DNA of 34,010 bases, taken from NCBI GenBank assembly GCA_004552485.1, contig SFOH01000016.1:1-34010 (forward strand), given 5' to 3'. Origin of the DNA: Bacteroidales bacterium. Lineage in GTDB: Bacteria > Bacteroidota > Bacteroidia > Bacteroidales > Muribaculaceae. The position numbers were made by a program, and so were the translations under genes. How positions within the stretch are numbered: the first letter of the stretch is position 1; every line of letters begins with the position of its first letter. The notes under the pieces are model-generated. The model was not told the origin of the DNA. It saw nothing but the letters and a program-made list of their open reading frames with translations, and made no database searches. Of the stretch, positions 24,008-32,727 are shown piece by piece.

Positions 24008-25696
24008 TCAGATTTTTGAGTGAACTTTAGCGGTTATCTGAGCCTCGCGCTCGTTGGCGAGGCGCTCGAGCTCGGCGGCGCGTGAGACGAGGCGGTCGGC
24101 GGCGTCGCGGTCCTTGAGGTCGCGGGCGTTGATGCGCACGTTCATGCCGGCGCCGAGGACGGCGGCACGTGCGGCGAGGGCGCCGACGCCGGCGTCGCTG
24201 ACGGATGCGGGGTTGCCTTCGTCGACCATTGCCTCGCACAGGTCGAAGCAGTCGGCGGCAGCCTCCATGGTGCGCAGGGGCACCTGTGTGGCGTAGAGCG
24301 TGGCCTCCTCCATGGCGCGTGCGCGTGCGGTTTTCTCGGCGTCGCTGCCTTTGGGCATCTGGATGGCGGCCATGATGCGGTTGAACGACTCGGTGTCCTC
24401 GTCGACGAGATGCAGCAGGCGTTCGAGCAGTTTCTCGCCGCCGTCGGCATAGTCGGAGAAGAGCTCCCAGCGGTCGTCCCAGCCGGCTTTGTGGGCCGAC
24501 AGGTTGGCCACCATCGTGCCCAGGGCTGCGGCCAGGGCGCCCATGTAGGCCGATACGGAGCCGCCGCCGGGGGCAGGCGACTCGGAGGCTGTCTCCTCTG
24601 CGAAGCCGCGGCAGGTCAGGTCGACGAGTTTCTTGCCCGATTTGTCGGCGATGAGATATTCGATGATTTTCTCCTCGGGGTTGAAGGGCGCCACCTCGTC
24701 GAGGCCCATCGAGCGCACGGCCATGCGGATGATTTCGGACTCGGGCAGGCCCGTCGAGCGCTGCTGTTTGTGGAGATAGTGGCGGCCGGCGTCGACGATG
24801 GCCTTCTTCGGAACGAGGCCCACGATTTCGGCGCCGGTGACGCGGATGCCGCGGGCGGCGGCGGCGCGGCTCACCTCGTCGAAGGCCACGTGGAGCGGCG
24901 TCTTCGAGATGTCCGTGATGTTCATCGACACCTGTGCGATGCCGTATTCGTCGATGTACCAGCCGATTGCCTTTGTGCCCTTGAGCGTGCCGGGAATCAT
25001 GATGACGTTGCCGTTCTCGTCCTTGAGGGGACGGCCGTTGGGTTTTCCGCCCTCGCGTTTGGGACGGCCTTTCTCGCGGACGTCGAAGGCGATGGCGTTG
25101 GCGCGGCGCGTGGAGGTGGAGTTGAGGTTGAAATTGACGGCGATGAGGAAGTCGCGGGCGCCGACGGCGGTGGCGCCGGTGCGCGAGGTGTGCTCGTCGA
25201 AGGGACGGTTGCCGAAGTCGGGACCGTCCTCGCCGCCCATGCGCTCGGGCAGGCCCTCGTACTCGCCGCGGCGGCACACGGCCAGGTTGCGGCGCTCGGG
25301 GCGGAAGGCGGCGGCCTCGTAGCAGTAGGTGGGAATCTCCAGGCTGTCGGAGATGCGCTTGGCCAGTTTGCGGGCCATCTCGGCGCACTCTTCGAGGGTG
25401 ACGCCGGCGACGGGGATGAGCGGGAGCACGTCGGTGGCGCCCATGCGCGGGTGGGCGCCGTGGTGGAGGTTCATGTCGATGAGCTCGGCGGCACGGCGCA
25501 CGCCGCGGAAGGCGGCTTCGCATACGGCGTCGGGCTCGCCCACGAAGGTGACGACAGTGCGGTTGGTGGCCTCGCCCGGGTCGACGTCGAGGAGGCGGAT
25601 GCCTTTGACGCTCTCGATGGCGTCGGTGATGGCTTTTATGGTCTCTTTGTTGCGGCCTTCAGAGAAGTTGGGCACACATTCGATGATTTTTTCCAT
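24008..25696 (-). CDS. Bifunctional glutamate formimidoyltransferase / formimidoyltetrahydrofolate cyclodeaminase
   Basis: Last two steps of this histidine route. The formimino group is moved to tetrahydrofolate, releasing glutamate, and then cyclised to 5,10-methenyl-THF plus ammonia. The 562 residues hold both domains in the order of animal FTCD. The N-terminal transferase begins MEKIIECVPNFSEGRN and has the catalytic His82 in NLHHGAHPRMGATDV. The C-terminal cyclodeaminase starts near 352 (LVDLTCRGFAEETAS, SPAPGGGSVSAYMGALAAAL). No hutG or hutF is present, so this is the folate-linked variant. It is first in the hut genes, with a 115-nt gap to the gene upstream. Confidence 0.96.
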   Translation of the reverse strand: MEKIIECVPNFSEGRNKETIKAITDAIESVKGIRLLDVDPGEATNRTVVTFVGEPDAVCEAAFRGVRRAAELIDMNLHHGAHPRMGATDVLPLIPVAGVTLEECAEMARKLAKRISDSLEIPTYCYEAAAFRPERRNLAVCRRGEYEGLPERMGGEDGPDFGNRPFDEHTSRTGATAVGARDFLIAVNFNLNSTSTRRANAIAFDVREKGRPKREGGKPNGRPLKDENGNVIMIPGTLKGTKAIGWYIDEYGIAQVSMNITDISKTPLHVAFDEVSRAAAARGIRVTGAEIVGLVPKKAIVDAGRHYLHKQQRSTGLPESEIIRMAVRSMGLDEVAPFNPEEKIIEYLIADKSGKKLVDLTCRGFAEETASESPAPGGGSVSAYMGALAAALGTMVANLSAHKAGWDDRWELFSDYADGGEKLLERLLHLVDEDTESFNRIMAAIQMPKGSDAEKTARARAMEEATLYATQVPLRTMEAAADCFDLCEAMVDEGNPASVSDAGVGALAARAAVLGAGMNVRINARDLKDRDAADRLVSRAAELERLANEREAQITAKVHSKI

Positions 25697-25761
25697 GGAA
25701 TCAGAGGGTTGAATTATTTCGGGGAGTTAAAAGGGGAGGGCATAGTGGGGAAGTGAAACGG

Positions 25762-25797
25762 GCGGGGGCGGCGGCAGAGACTGCCGCTGCCGCCCGC
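25762..25797 (-). other. GC-rich hairpin between carboxynorspermidine synthase and the hut genes
   Basis: An imperfect GC hairpin of about 15 bp with an AGA/TCT loop lies in the 115-nt gap. No T-run follows on the minus strand, so it is not a normal intrinsic terminator. No promoter consensus was found in the gap. It may limit mRNA decay or read-through and so set the expression of the hut genes. Confidence 0.45.
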
Positions 25798-25811
25798 GCC
25801 GGTGAGATTCA

Positions 25812-27011
25812 TTAGAGCTCGAGGTCGGCGTTTACGACCTCATGCCAGGGCAGACCCTGAACGGGGAGCTGGGCCATGAAGGGGTCCGGGTCGAACTCCT
25901 CGACGTTGTGCACGCCGGGCTTGTTCCACTTGCCGGTCAGGAACATCATGGCGCCGATGCAGGCGGGGACGCCGGTGGTGTAGCTGACGGCCTGCATGCC
26001 CGTCTCCTTGAAGGCCTCCTCGTGAGAGCAGTTGTTGTAGATGTAGTAGGTCATGGGCTTGCCGTCCTTGCCGAGGCCGGAGATGCGGCATCCGATGGAG
26101 GTCTCGCCGTGGTAGTTCTTGCCCAGATCCTGGGGGTTGGGGAGCACGGCTTTGAGGAACTGCAGGGGCACGATCTTCTGGCCGTTGTAGTCGATGGGAT
26201 CGATGCGCGCCATGCCGATGTCCTGGATCACGCGCAGGTGGGTGAGGTATTCCTGGCCGAAGGTCATCCAGAAGCGTGCGCGGCGGATGGTGGGATAGTT
26301 CTGAACGAGGCTCTCCAGCTCCTCGTGATAGAGGAGGTAGGACTCGCGCGGGCCGATGTTGGGATAGTTGAGCGTGCGGTGGAACTCGAGGGGCTTGGTG
26401 ACAACCCACTCACCCTCCTCGTAGTAGCGGCCGTTCTGGGTGATCTCGCGGATGTTGATTTCGGGGTTGAAGTTGGTGGCGAAGGCCTTGCCGTGGTTGC
26501 CGGCGTTGCAGTCGACGATGTCGAGATACTGCATCTCGGAGAACCAGTGCTTGGCGGCGTAGGCGGTGAAGACGCCGGAAACGCCCGGGTCAAAGCCGCA
26601 GCCGAGGATGGCCGTCAGCCCGGCTTTCTCGAAGCGCTCGCGGTAGGCCCACTGCCAGGAGTATTCGAAGTGGGCCACGTCTTTGGGCTCGTAGTTGGCC
26701 GTGTCCAGATAGTTGACGCCGCAGCGCAGGCAGGCCTCCATGATGGTGAGGTCCTGGTAGGGCAGGGCCACGTTGATAACCAGCTCGGGTTTGTGGCGGT
26801 TGAAGAGATCGACCAGCTCTTCAACTGAGTCGGCGTCGACGCTGTCGGTCGAAATCCAGGGCTTGTTGCCGAGGGCGGCGGCGATGGCGTCGCATTTCTT
26901 TTTGGTGCGTGAGGCAAGAACAATCTCGGAGAACACATCGTGGTTCTGAGCGCATTTGTGGGCAACCACGGTACCCACACCGCCGGCGCCTATGATGATT
27001 ACTTTTGACAT
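25812..27011 (-). CDS. Carboxynorspermidine/carboxyspermidine synthase (saccharopine dehydrogenase family)
   Basis: Joins aspartate semialdehyde to a diamine using NADPH, giving carboxy(nor)spermidine, which a decarboxylase then turns into (nor)spermidine. This is the polyamine route of gut Bacteroidota. The 399-residue protein starts with a Rossmann motif IIGAGGVGTVVAHKCA (residues 5-20) and continues LASRTKKKCDAIAAAL, LVINVALPYQDLTIMEACL, VNYLDTANYEP and LGCGFDPGVSGVFTAYA, all typical of this branch. True saccharopine dehydrogenase is a less likely reading. The partner decarboxylase is not in the window. It lies 16 nt after the flippase-like gene. Confidence 0.9.
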   Translation of the reverse strand: MSKVIIIGAGGVGTVVAHKCAQNHDVFSEIVLASRTKKKCDAIAAALGNKPWISTDSVDADSVEELVDLFNRHKPELVINVALPYQDLTIMEACLRCGVNYLDTANYEPKDVAHFEYSWQWAYRERFEKAGLTAILGCGFDPGVSGVFTAYAAKHWFSEMQYLDIVDCNAGNHGKAFATNFNPEINIREITQNGRYYEEGEWVVTKPLEFHRTLNYPNIGPRESYLLYHEELESLVQNYPTIRRARFWMTFGQEYLTHLRVIQDIGMARIDPIDYNGQKIVPLQFLKAVLPNPQDLGKNYHGETSIGCRISGLGKDGKPMTYYIYNNCSHEEAFKETGMQAVSYTTGVPACIGAMMFLTGKWNKPGVHNVEEFDPDPFMAQLPVQGLPWHEVVNADLEL

Positions 27012-27027
27012 GGTTTGTTGTATGCTG

Positions 27028-28083
27028 TTAGTTATTGGATTTCAGTTGTTTGCGTTTGAGGCTGCGGTTCTGCAGGGCGATAGCCGCAAAGGTGAAGATG
27101 CCCAGGAGGATGAGCAGGAGCGTCTGCGAGCCCATCACCAGATTGGCGAAGGCCGTGGCGTCCGGGCGGTTGAGATGGTAGAGGCCGAGGGCGAAGATGA
27201 CCGACCACTGCCAGGGGCCGATGCCGCCGTTCGAGGGCACGCCCATCGAGATGGAGCTGAGGATGAAGGTGACCAAAACGGCCAGCACGCCGTACTCACG
27301 GGCGATGTCGGCCGTGAAGCCGAAGGCGAAGAAGGCCACGTAGAGCTGCAGGAAGTAGCAGCCCCAGATGCAGAACGTGAGCAGCAGCCAGCGGCCCTTG
27401 CCCTTCATCGTGGCGATGGCCGCGAAGCCTTTCCAGATGCCCGTGCAGAAGTTCTGAATCTTCTGCACGAAGCCGATGTTGGACTTCCAGCGGAAGAAGA
27501 GCACCAAAAGCACGAGGCAGGCCACGGCGGCGCCCCACAGCCACGGGCTCTGAAGCGTGGCCAGGATGCGAAGGTAGGCCTCCTGGTTTTCGGAGAAGAA
27601 GACGCTGAGCTGGGTGGTGGCCAGCAGGAAGGTGATGACCGTGAGCAGAAGCACGGTGACCGTGTCGGCCAGGCGGTCGGCCACCATCGAGCCGAAGACT
27701 TTCGAGAACGGAGCGTCCTGGTTGCGGGCGATGTAGCCCGTGCGCCACAGCTCGCCCAGGCGCGGCAGCACAAGGTTCACGGCATACGTGCCGAAGATGC
27801 TCAGCACCAGCGTGAACAGCGGCGGCCGAACATCCATGGCGCGTAGCTGAATCTGCCAGCGCATGGCGCGGAAGATGTGGGAGAAGATGCTGATGACCAG
27901 CGCCAGGCCGATCCAGCGCCAGTCGCACTGCTCGCGGATGGTGCCCATCATCTGGTCGTAGTCGACATCCTTGAACAGCAGGCGGCAGAGCAACACGCTC
28001 ACCAGTAGGGGGATACCGTACTTGATCAGGTATCCCGCCCACTTGCGCGCCGCGCTCTGCGGTTTCTTTGCGGATTCTTCCAT
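27028..28083 (-). CDS. Lysylphosphatidylglycerol synthase TM-like flippase-domain protein
   Basis: A 351-residue inner-membrane protein of the LPG_synthase_TM / YbhN-type family, with about eight membrane segments. Family marks are the early IFSHIFRAMRWQIQLRAM, NLVLPRLGELWRTGYIARNQ (around 101-120) and VADRLADTVTVLLL (about 134-147), and near the end MGVPSNGGIGPWQWS. The catalytic MprF synthase domain is absent, so it does not make lysyl-PG. Members are proposed lipid or isoprenoid-linked substrate translocators. It lies between the dipeptidase (34 nt) and the polyamine gene (16 nt). Confidence 0.88.
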   Translation of the reverse strand: MEESAKKPQSAARKWAGYLIKYGIPLLVSVLLCRLLFKDVDYDQMMGTIREQCDWRWIGLALVISIFSHIFRAMRWQIQLRAMDVRPPLFTLVLSIFGTYAVNLVLPRLGELWRTGYIARNQDAPFSKVFGSMVADRLADTVTVLLLTVITFLLATTQLSVFFSENQEAYLRILATLQSPWLWGAAVACLVLLVLFFRWKSNIGFVQKIQNFCTGIWKGFAAIATMKGKGRWLLLTFCIWGCYFLQLYVAFFAFGFTADIAREYGVLAVLVTFILSSISMGVPSNGGIGPWQWSVIFALGLYHLNRPDATAFANLVMGSQTLLLILLGIFTFAAIALQNRSLKRKQLKSNN

Positions 28084-28117
28084 GAGGGAGTGTCTTATGT
28101 CGTTTAAACAGAGGAAG

Positions 28118-29767
28118 TTACTTGAGCTCGATGACCTTCAGACGGTCGCCCTGCTCGTTGGTGATTGAGCGGTAGTAGCGCTCGTCGTATCCGCCGAAGA
28201 CGGGCGAGGCGCAGTCGCCGGTCTCGGTGCGCATGAACGTGCCGTCGGTGTTCTGTTTCTTGATGTTGCCGTCCAGGTATTTCACCAGCAGGAAGTCGCC
28301 GAGGGCCTTGTAGTCCTTGGTGGCCTTGGCGGCCCAGTGGTTGGTGATGGTGGCCAGGGCGGACTGTGCCTCGGTGTAGCTCTTGCCGGCGATGTCCTTC
28401 TCGGCGGCGGCGACAGCGTCGGCGATGCCGTCCTCAAGGCCTTTCTGCACGCGGCGGATGTCCGGAATCATCTGAGAATAACGGTTATAGGCCTGGTTGG
28501 CAACATAGTTGTTCACCCAGAAATTGGCGTCCCAGCTCAGCGTCAGGATGTCGCCGTTGCCGTGCTGGAGCTGGTAGGGCGCCACGGCCGTCGAGTTGAA
28601 GACGGGCAGGTAGACGCACGTGTTGGCATCGTCCGTGCCGAACCACAGAATGCCCTTCATGGCCTGGTGGCGGTTCTTGTTCATCTCGGCCACGAAGGAG
28701 AAGCCGGTCTGCTGAGTGGCGATGGCGCGCTCGTGGGTATACTCCTGACCGTCAACCTTGTAGGTCAACGGACGCCAGCGGTAGGGGACGGCGAAGGGGC
28801 CGGCGCCGATGTCCTTGGTCATGTCCATGGGCGTGTCCTCGAAGTGGTCGCGCATAATCCATTTCAGGTCCGTGGCCGACAACTTTGCCTCCGGCTTCAC
28901 CCACAGCGGCAGCTCCGGACCCTCGCCGCGGAGCACCCACGGCAGATACTCGTCCATCGTGCCCTTCGGCGCGAACTTGTTGAAATAGGCCCATACACGG
29001 CCGTCGCAGCCGCGCAGAGCGCCCATGTCGTAGATGGCGTAGGCGCGCGAGAAGTCGAAGTCCTCATCCTTGCCCGTGAAATAGCCCTGCTGACGTGCGA
29101 AGTCTATAACGTCCTTGGAATAAAGCGTTTCCGGGTCGTTGAGCGGAAAACGGTGGATGCGCGAGTGGTTGGCGTGACCGCTGATGTAGCCGTCGGGCAC
29201 GCGACGGGCCACCCATACAGCGCCCTTGTCGGCCTTACCCTTGCCGATCAGCTCCATAATCCACACCTCGTTCGGGTCGGCAATCGAAAAGCTCTCACCC
29301 TCAGAGGCATAGCCGTATTTGTCCACCAGGTCCGTCATCACCGTGATGGCCTCGCGCGCCGTGCGAGCGCGCTGGAGCGTGATGTAAATAAGCGAGCCAT
29401 AGTCGATAGTGCCCGAACCCTTCAGCTCCTCGCGGCCGCCCCAGGTGCTCTCGGCGATAGTCAGACCGTGCTCATTCATATTGCCGATAGTGGCATAAGT
29501 GTGTGCCGCCTCCGGGATTTCGCCTAAGGGAGTGCGCGTGTCCCAGTCCACGACGGGACGCATCGTGCCGGCGGCATGGTCGGCGGCGGGCTGATTGTAG
29601 AGTTCGCCGTAAAGGACGTGGCTGTCAGCGGCGTATGTAATCATTGAGGAGCCGTTGGCGGTGGCGCCGGGGGTGGCAATGAGGCTGGTGCAGGCCTCGC
29701 TGCCGGGGGTGCCGAGGCCCATTGTGGCAGCCACTGCGGCTGCTGTTATCACTTTTTTCAGTTGCAT
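28118..29767 (-). CDS. C69-family dipeptidase (exported)
   Basis: An Ntn-hydrolase that cleaves dipeptides. The start at 29767 (MQLKKVITAAAVAA) is chosen because the promoter -7 box ends at 29827, which leaves no room for a leader before the alternative ATG at 29809. The resulting 549-residue protein has a signal-like N-terminus, and Cys26 in SEACTSL becomes the N-terminal nucleophile after cleavage. Family regions follow: IGNMNEHGLTIAESTWGGRE, GESFSIADPNEVWIMELIGK, GYISGHANHSRIHRF and GILWFGTDDANTCVYLPVF. The protein probably acts in the periplasm. It may head a long minus-strand operon. Confidence 0.93.
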   Translation of the reverse strand: MQLKKVITAAAVAATMGLGTPGSEACTSLIATPGATANGSSMITYAADSHVLYGELYNQPAADHAAGTMRPVVDWDTRTPLGEIPEAAHTYATIGNMNEHGLTIAESTWGGREELKGSGTIDYGSLIYITLQRARTAREAITVMTDLVDKYGYASEGESFSIADPNEVWIMELIGKGKADKGAVWVARRVPDGYISGHANHSRIHRFPLNDPETLYSKDVIDFARQQGYFTGKDEDFDFSRAYAIYDMGALRGCDGRVWAYFNKFAPKGTMDEYLPWVLRGEGPELPLWVKPEAKLSATDLKWIMRDHFEDTPMDMTKDIGAGPFAVPYRWRPLTYKVDGQEYTHERAIATQQTGFSFVAEMNKNRHQAMKGILWFGTDDANTCVYLPVFNSTAVAPYQLQHGNGDILTLSWDANFWVNNYVANQAYNRYSQMIPDIRRVQKGLEDGIADAVAAAEKDIAGKSYTEAQSALATITNHWAAKATKDYKALGDFLLVKYLDGNIKKQNTDGTFMRTETGDCASPVFGGYDERYYRSITNEQGDRLKVIELK

Positions 29768-29826
29768 TATCGTGGTCTTTGTTGTTTGCTGGATATGACT
29801 TTTGTTCAATCAGTTGGTTTAATATG

Positions 29827-29858
29827 CAAAGATACACTATTTTCTGCGTTTTTGCAAA
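29827..29858 (-). promoter_or_regulatory. Bacteroidota promoter of the dipeptidase unit
   Basis: On the minus strand TTTG (29855-29858), exactly 20 nt, then TATCTTTG (29827-29834). A leader of about 50 nt precedes the ATG at 29767. It lies directly after the rpsA terminator. Confidence 0.88.
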
Positions 29859-29867
29859 CGCAGGCCT

Positions 29868-29910
29868 AAGAAAAAAAGCCGGCTCCGCGGCGGCGGAACC
29901 GGCTTTTCTT
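29868..29910 (-). terminator. Intrinsic terminator of rpsA
   Basis: On the minus strand an 18-bp stem with a 4-nt loop contains GCCGG/CCGGC and runs into a seven-T stretch within its 3' arm. It lies 29 nt after the rpsA stop. The matching A-run makes it potentially active in both directions. Confidence 0.85.
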
Positions 29911-29939
29911 AAGCCGTGTGGTGTGGGTTACCCGGAATA

Positions 29940-31727
29940 TTATTTGCCGGAGAGTTTCTCCTTGAGGGCGGCCAGGGCCTCGAGGTCACCGAGGGTGGTC
30001 TTCTCAAGGGGCTGATTCAGCATGGCGGGAGCCTCTTCCTCTTTCTTGGCGCGGGGTGCGCGGCTGGCGCGACGCTCCTTGGCTTTCTCGGCACGTGCCT
30101 CATCCTCAAAGATGCGGCTGTGGCTGAGGATGATGCGCTTGGCGTCTTTGTTGAACTCGATGACCTTGAAGTCGAGGGTCTCGTTCACTTTGGGCTGGCT
30201 GCCGTCTTCCTTAACGAGGTGTTTGGGAGTGGCGAAGCCTTCTACGCCGTGAGGCAGGGCAACGACGGCGCCTTTGTCGAACATTTCGACGATGGTGCCC
30301 TGGTGTACGGAGCCAACGGGGAAGTAGGTCTCGAAGGTGTCCCAGGGGTTCTCCTCGAGCTGTTTGTGGCCGAGGGAGAGGCGGCGGTTGTCTTTGTCGA
30401 TGGCGAGGACTTCAACGTCGATGTCGGCACCGATCTGGGTGAATTCGCTGGGGTGTTTGATTTTCTTGGTCCAGCTGAGGTCGGAGATGTGGATGAGGCC
30501 GTCAACGCCTTCTTCGATCTCTACGAATACGCCGAAGTTGGTGAAGTTGCGCACTTTGGCGGTGTGGCGGCTGCCGAGGGGATATTTAACCTCGATGTCC
30601 TGCCAGGGGTCTTTCTTGAGCTGTTTGATGCCGAGGCTCATCTTGCGGTCCTCGCGGTCGAGGGTGAGGACAACGGCTTCGACTTCGTCGCCGACTTTCA
30701 TGAACTCCTGGGCTGAGCGCAGGTGCTGGCTCCAGCTCATTTCGGAGACGTGGATGAGGCCTTCTACGCCGGGAGCAATCTCGAGGAATGCGCCGTAGTC
30801 TGCCATAACGACAACTTTGCCTTTGACGTGGTCGCCGACTTTGAGGTCGGGGTCGAGAGCGTCCCAGGGATGGGGCATGAGCTGCTTGAGGCCGAGGGCG
30901 ATGCGCTTCTTCTCGTTGTCGAAGTCGAGGATGACGACGTTGAGCTTCTGGTCGAGCTCGACAACCTCGGAGGGATGGCTTACGCGGCCCCAGCTGAGGT
31001 CGGTGATGTGGATGAGGCCGTCTACGCCGCCCAGGTCGATGAATACGCCGTAGCTGGTGATGTTCTTGACGGTGCCTTCCAGAATCTGACCTTTCTCGAG
31101 TTTGGAGATGATCTCTTTCTTCTGTGCCTCAAGCTCGGCCTCGATGAGGGCCTTGTGAGAAACGACAACGTTCTTGAACTCTTCGTTGATTTTGACGACT
31201 TTGAATTCCATGGTTTTGCCCACGAAAACGTCGTAGTCGCGGATGGGCTTCACGTCGATCTGTGAGCCGGGGAGGAAAGCCTCGATGCCGAAGACGTCGA
31301 CAATCATGCCGCCTTTGGTGCGGCATTTGATGAAGCCTTTGATGACCTCATCGTTGGCCAGTGCGGCGTTGATGCGCTCCCATGCGCGGGCGGCGCGGGC
31401 CTTGCGGTGGCTGAGGATGAGCTGGCCTTTTTTGTCTTCCTGGTTCTCGATGAACACTTCCACAACGTCGCCGACTTTGATGTCGGGGTTGTAGCGGAAT
31501 TCGTTCATGGGGATGATGCCGTCACTCTTGTAACCGATGTTAACCACGGCCTCGCGCTTGTTCAGGGCGATGATGGTACCTTCAATTACGTCTTTGTTCT
31601 TCACTGTGTTCAGTGACTCATCATAAGTTTTGGTGAGCTCTTCGCGAGACTTCTCACCGGCGGTTTCGCCTTTTTCATAGGCGTCCCAATCAAAGTCCTC
31701 AATGGGACCGTTTTTCAGTTCTGTCAT
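29940..31727 (-). CDS. rpsA: 30S ribosomal protein S1
   Basis: An RNA-binding ribosomal protein that helps mRNA load on the 30S subunit. The 595 residues carry six S1 domains at roughly 44-108, 125-193, 213-281, 298-367, 385-454 and 472-538. Domains 3-5 are the most canonical (SYGVFIDLGGVDGLIHITDL, DYGAFLEIAPGVEGLIHVSE, NFGVFVEIEEGVDGLIHISD). An acidic N-terminus and a charged tail (KERRASRAPRAKKEEE) flank them. The size and six-domain layout fit Bacteroidota S1. It is a single-gene transcript with its own promoter, a leader of about 115 nt, and a terminator. Confidence 0.97.
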   Translation of the reverse strand: MTELKNGPIEDFDWDAYEKGETAGEKSREELTKTYDESLNTVKNKDVIEGTIIALNKREAVVNIGYKSDGIIPMNEFRYNPDIKVGDVVEVFIENQEDKKGQLILSHRKARAARAWERINAALANDEVIKGFIKCRTKGGMIVDVFGIEAFLPGSQIDVKPIRDYDVFVGKTMEFKVVKINEEFKNVVVSHKALIEAELEAQKKEIISKLEKGQILEGTVKNITSYGVFIDLGGVDGLIHITDLSWGRVSHPSEVVELDQKLNVVILDFDNEKKRIALGLKQLMPHPWDALDPDLKVGDHVKGKVVVMADYGAFLEIAPGVEGLIHVSEMSWSQHLRSAQEFMKVGDEVEAVVLTLDREDRKMSLGIKQLKKDPWQDIEVKYPLGSRHTAKVRNFTNFGVFVEIEEGVDGLIHISDLSWTKKIKHPSEFTQIGADIDVEVLAIDKDNRRLSLGHKQLEENPWDTFETYFPVGSVHQGTIVEMFDKGAVVALPHGVEGFATPKHLVKEDGSQPKVNETLDFKVIEFNKDAKRIILSHSRIFEDEARAEKAKERRASRAPRAKKEEEAPAMLNQPLEKTTLGDLEALAALKEKLSGK

Positions 31728-31849
31728 TAAAAATAGTTAGTAAAAAGGGTTAATTATAAGGCTGCTGTTCACGGCGTTAGGCCACTGCCGGGCGAGCCCC
31801 ATAGACAGAGTTTGGCACGCGGGCCACGGCCTGTCCGCAAACAGCGCCG

Positions 31850-31880
31850 CAAAGATACGCATAATTTTCTAATTTTCAAA
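31850..31880 (-). promoter_or_regulatory. Bacteroidota promoter of rpsA
   Basis: On the minus strand TTTG (31877-31880), 19 nt, then TATCTTTG (31850-31857). Transcription would start near 31843, giving a leader of about 115 nt before the ATG at 31727. Confidence 0.85.
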
Positions 31881-31987
31881 TAATTTGGCGGGCTTTTTGT
31901 GCATTTTTCCGCGAAAAAATTCTGAAAAAATCTGAAAAGGTTTTGAAACGCGCGCAGGGGCGGGGGAAGGCGCGGGAGGGAACAAGG

Positions 31988-32023
31988 AAGAGGCTGCGCC
32001 AATTTTGACACAGCCTCTTTTTT
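31988..32023 (+). terminator. Intrinsic terminator, best on the plus strand
   Basis: A 9-bp perfect stem AAGAGGCTG/CAGCCTCTT (31988-31996 with 32011-32019) continues into a T-run to 32023 on the plus strand. On the minus strand only TTCCTTGTT follows. Both flanking genes are on the minus strand, so it probably ends the minus-strand transcript from 32065 and blocks antisense entry. Confidence 0.6.
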
Positions 32024-32064
32024 AGGTTATCCCATAATAGAGGAGCGCAGATACTTTCTCAGAT

Positions 32065-32703
32065 TTATTGCTGAGTGAAAGTAATATCGTCAACGACAAG
32101 CGTTTGCTTACCAAAAGTGTAGAAACCCACACCGGTGAAATCTAATGGCATATATCTAACTTTTTGGATTTCCATGCCATCCACGTAGAACATCAGAGTC
32201 GAACCATCTGAAACCAGTTTCCACTCTTGATTGATTTTCTTGTTTTTAGGCCATTTTACTCCTTGAGAAATCATTCCGACCATTCTATTGTCAACGAATC
32301 GGAGGAAATTAACCATTTCATCATTGAAGGTGAATGCATAAAAATTGCCAAAATCCCGATAATTGAAAATGAAACCGCATGTTTTGTCTGTACCAAGTTT
32401 GTCGATTTTGACATTTGCAACAATCTCAAATGGCTTCTTGACATTGATTGGAGCGTAGCAATGTGACTCAAACATTGTATTTTCACCGACCTGGGCACCG
32501 ACCATTATTGAAGCGAATTTGTTGATGCCTTTTGATTTAATGGTCATCACACCTTTGTCAATAATGGCAGTTCCGTTATTGCTTTCTCCAGCGCTCTCGG
32601 TCCATCCGAGACTGTTGCCTTCAAACTCTTCTTTAAATGATTGAGCATTGAGGGAGGATGCAGAAAATAGAGCAGCCAGGCCAAAAATAAGTAATTTTTT
32701 CAT
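32065..32703 (-). CDS. Exported protein with concanavalin/LamG-like fold, unknown function
   Basis: A 212-residue secreted protein. The signal peptide covers residues 1-20 (MKKLLIFGLAALFSASSLNA, cleavage before QS). The rest has the strand pattern of laminin-G/DUF1080-type jelly rolls: FKEEFEGNSLGWTES, PFEIVANVKID, CGFIFNYRDFGNFYAFTFND, WKLVSDGSTLMFYVDGMEIQ, and a final GVGFYTFGKQTLVVDDITF. Such folds often bind glycans, but no catalytic residues are apparent. The gene is distinctly AT-richer than genes left of 31000. It is last in a three-gene unit, 24 nt after its neighbour. Confidence 0.8.
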   Translation of the reverse strand: MKKLLIFGLAALFSASSLNAQSFKEEFEGNSLGWTESAGESNNGTAIIDKGVMTIKSKGINKFASIMVGAQVGENTMFESHCYAPINVKKPFEIVANVKIDKLGTDKTCGFIFNYRDFGNFYAFTFNDEMVNFLRFVDNRMVGMISQGVKWPKNKKINQEWKLVSDGSTLMFYVDGMEIQKVRYMPLDFTGVGFYTFGKQTLVVDDITFTQQ

Positions 32704-32727
32704 ATAGATTTATTTTAAAATGGGTTT

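Larger units (their letters stand above)
31728..32064. other. Intergenic region: rpsA leader, promoter and a terminator
   Basis: No gene is seen. From 31728 to about 31843 lies the rpsA leader, with a GC-rich part (31775-31850) and an AT-rich part next to the start codon. Then come the rpsA promoter and a purine-rich spacer (about 31911-31990). The hairpin at 31988-32023 lies beside the end of the gene that stops at 32065. Confidence 0.55.
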
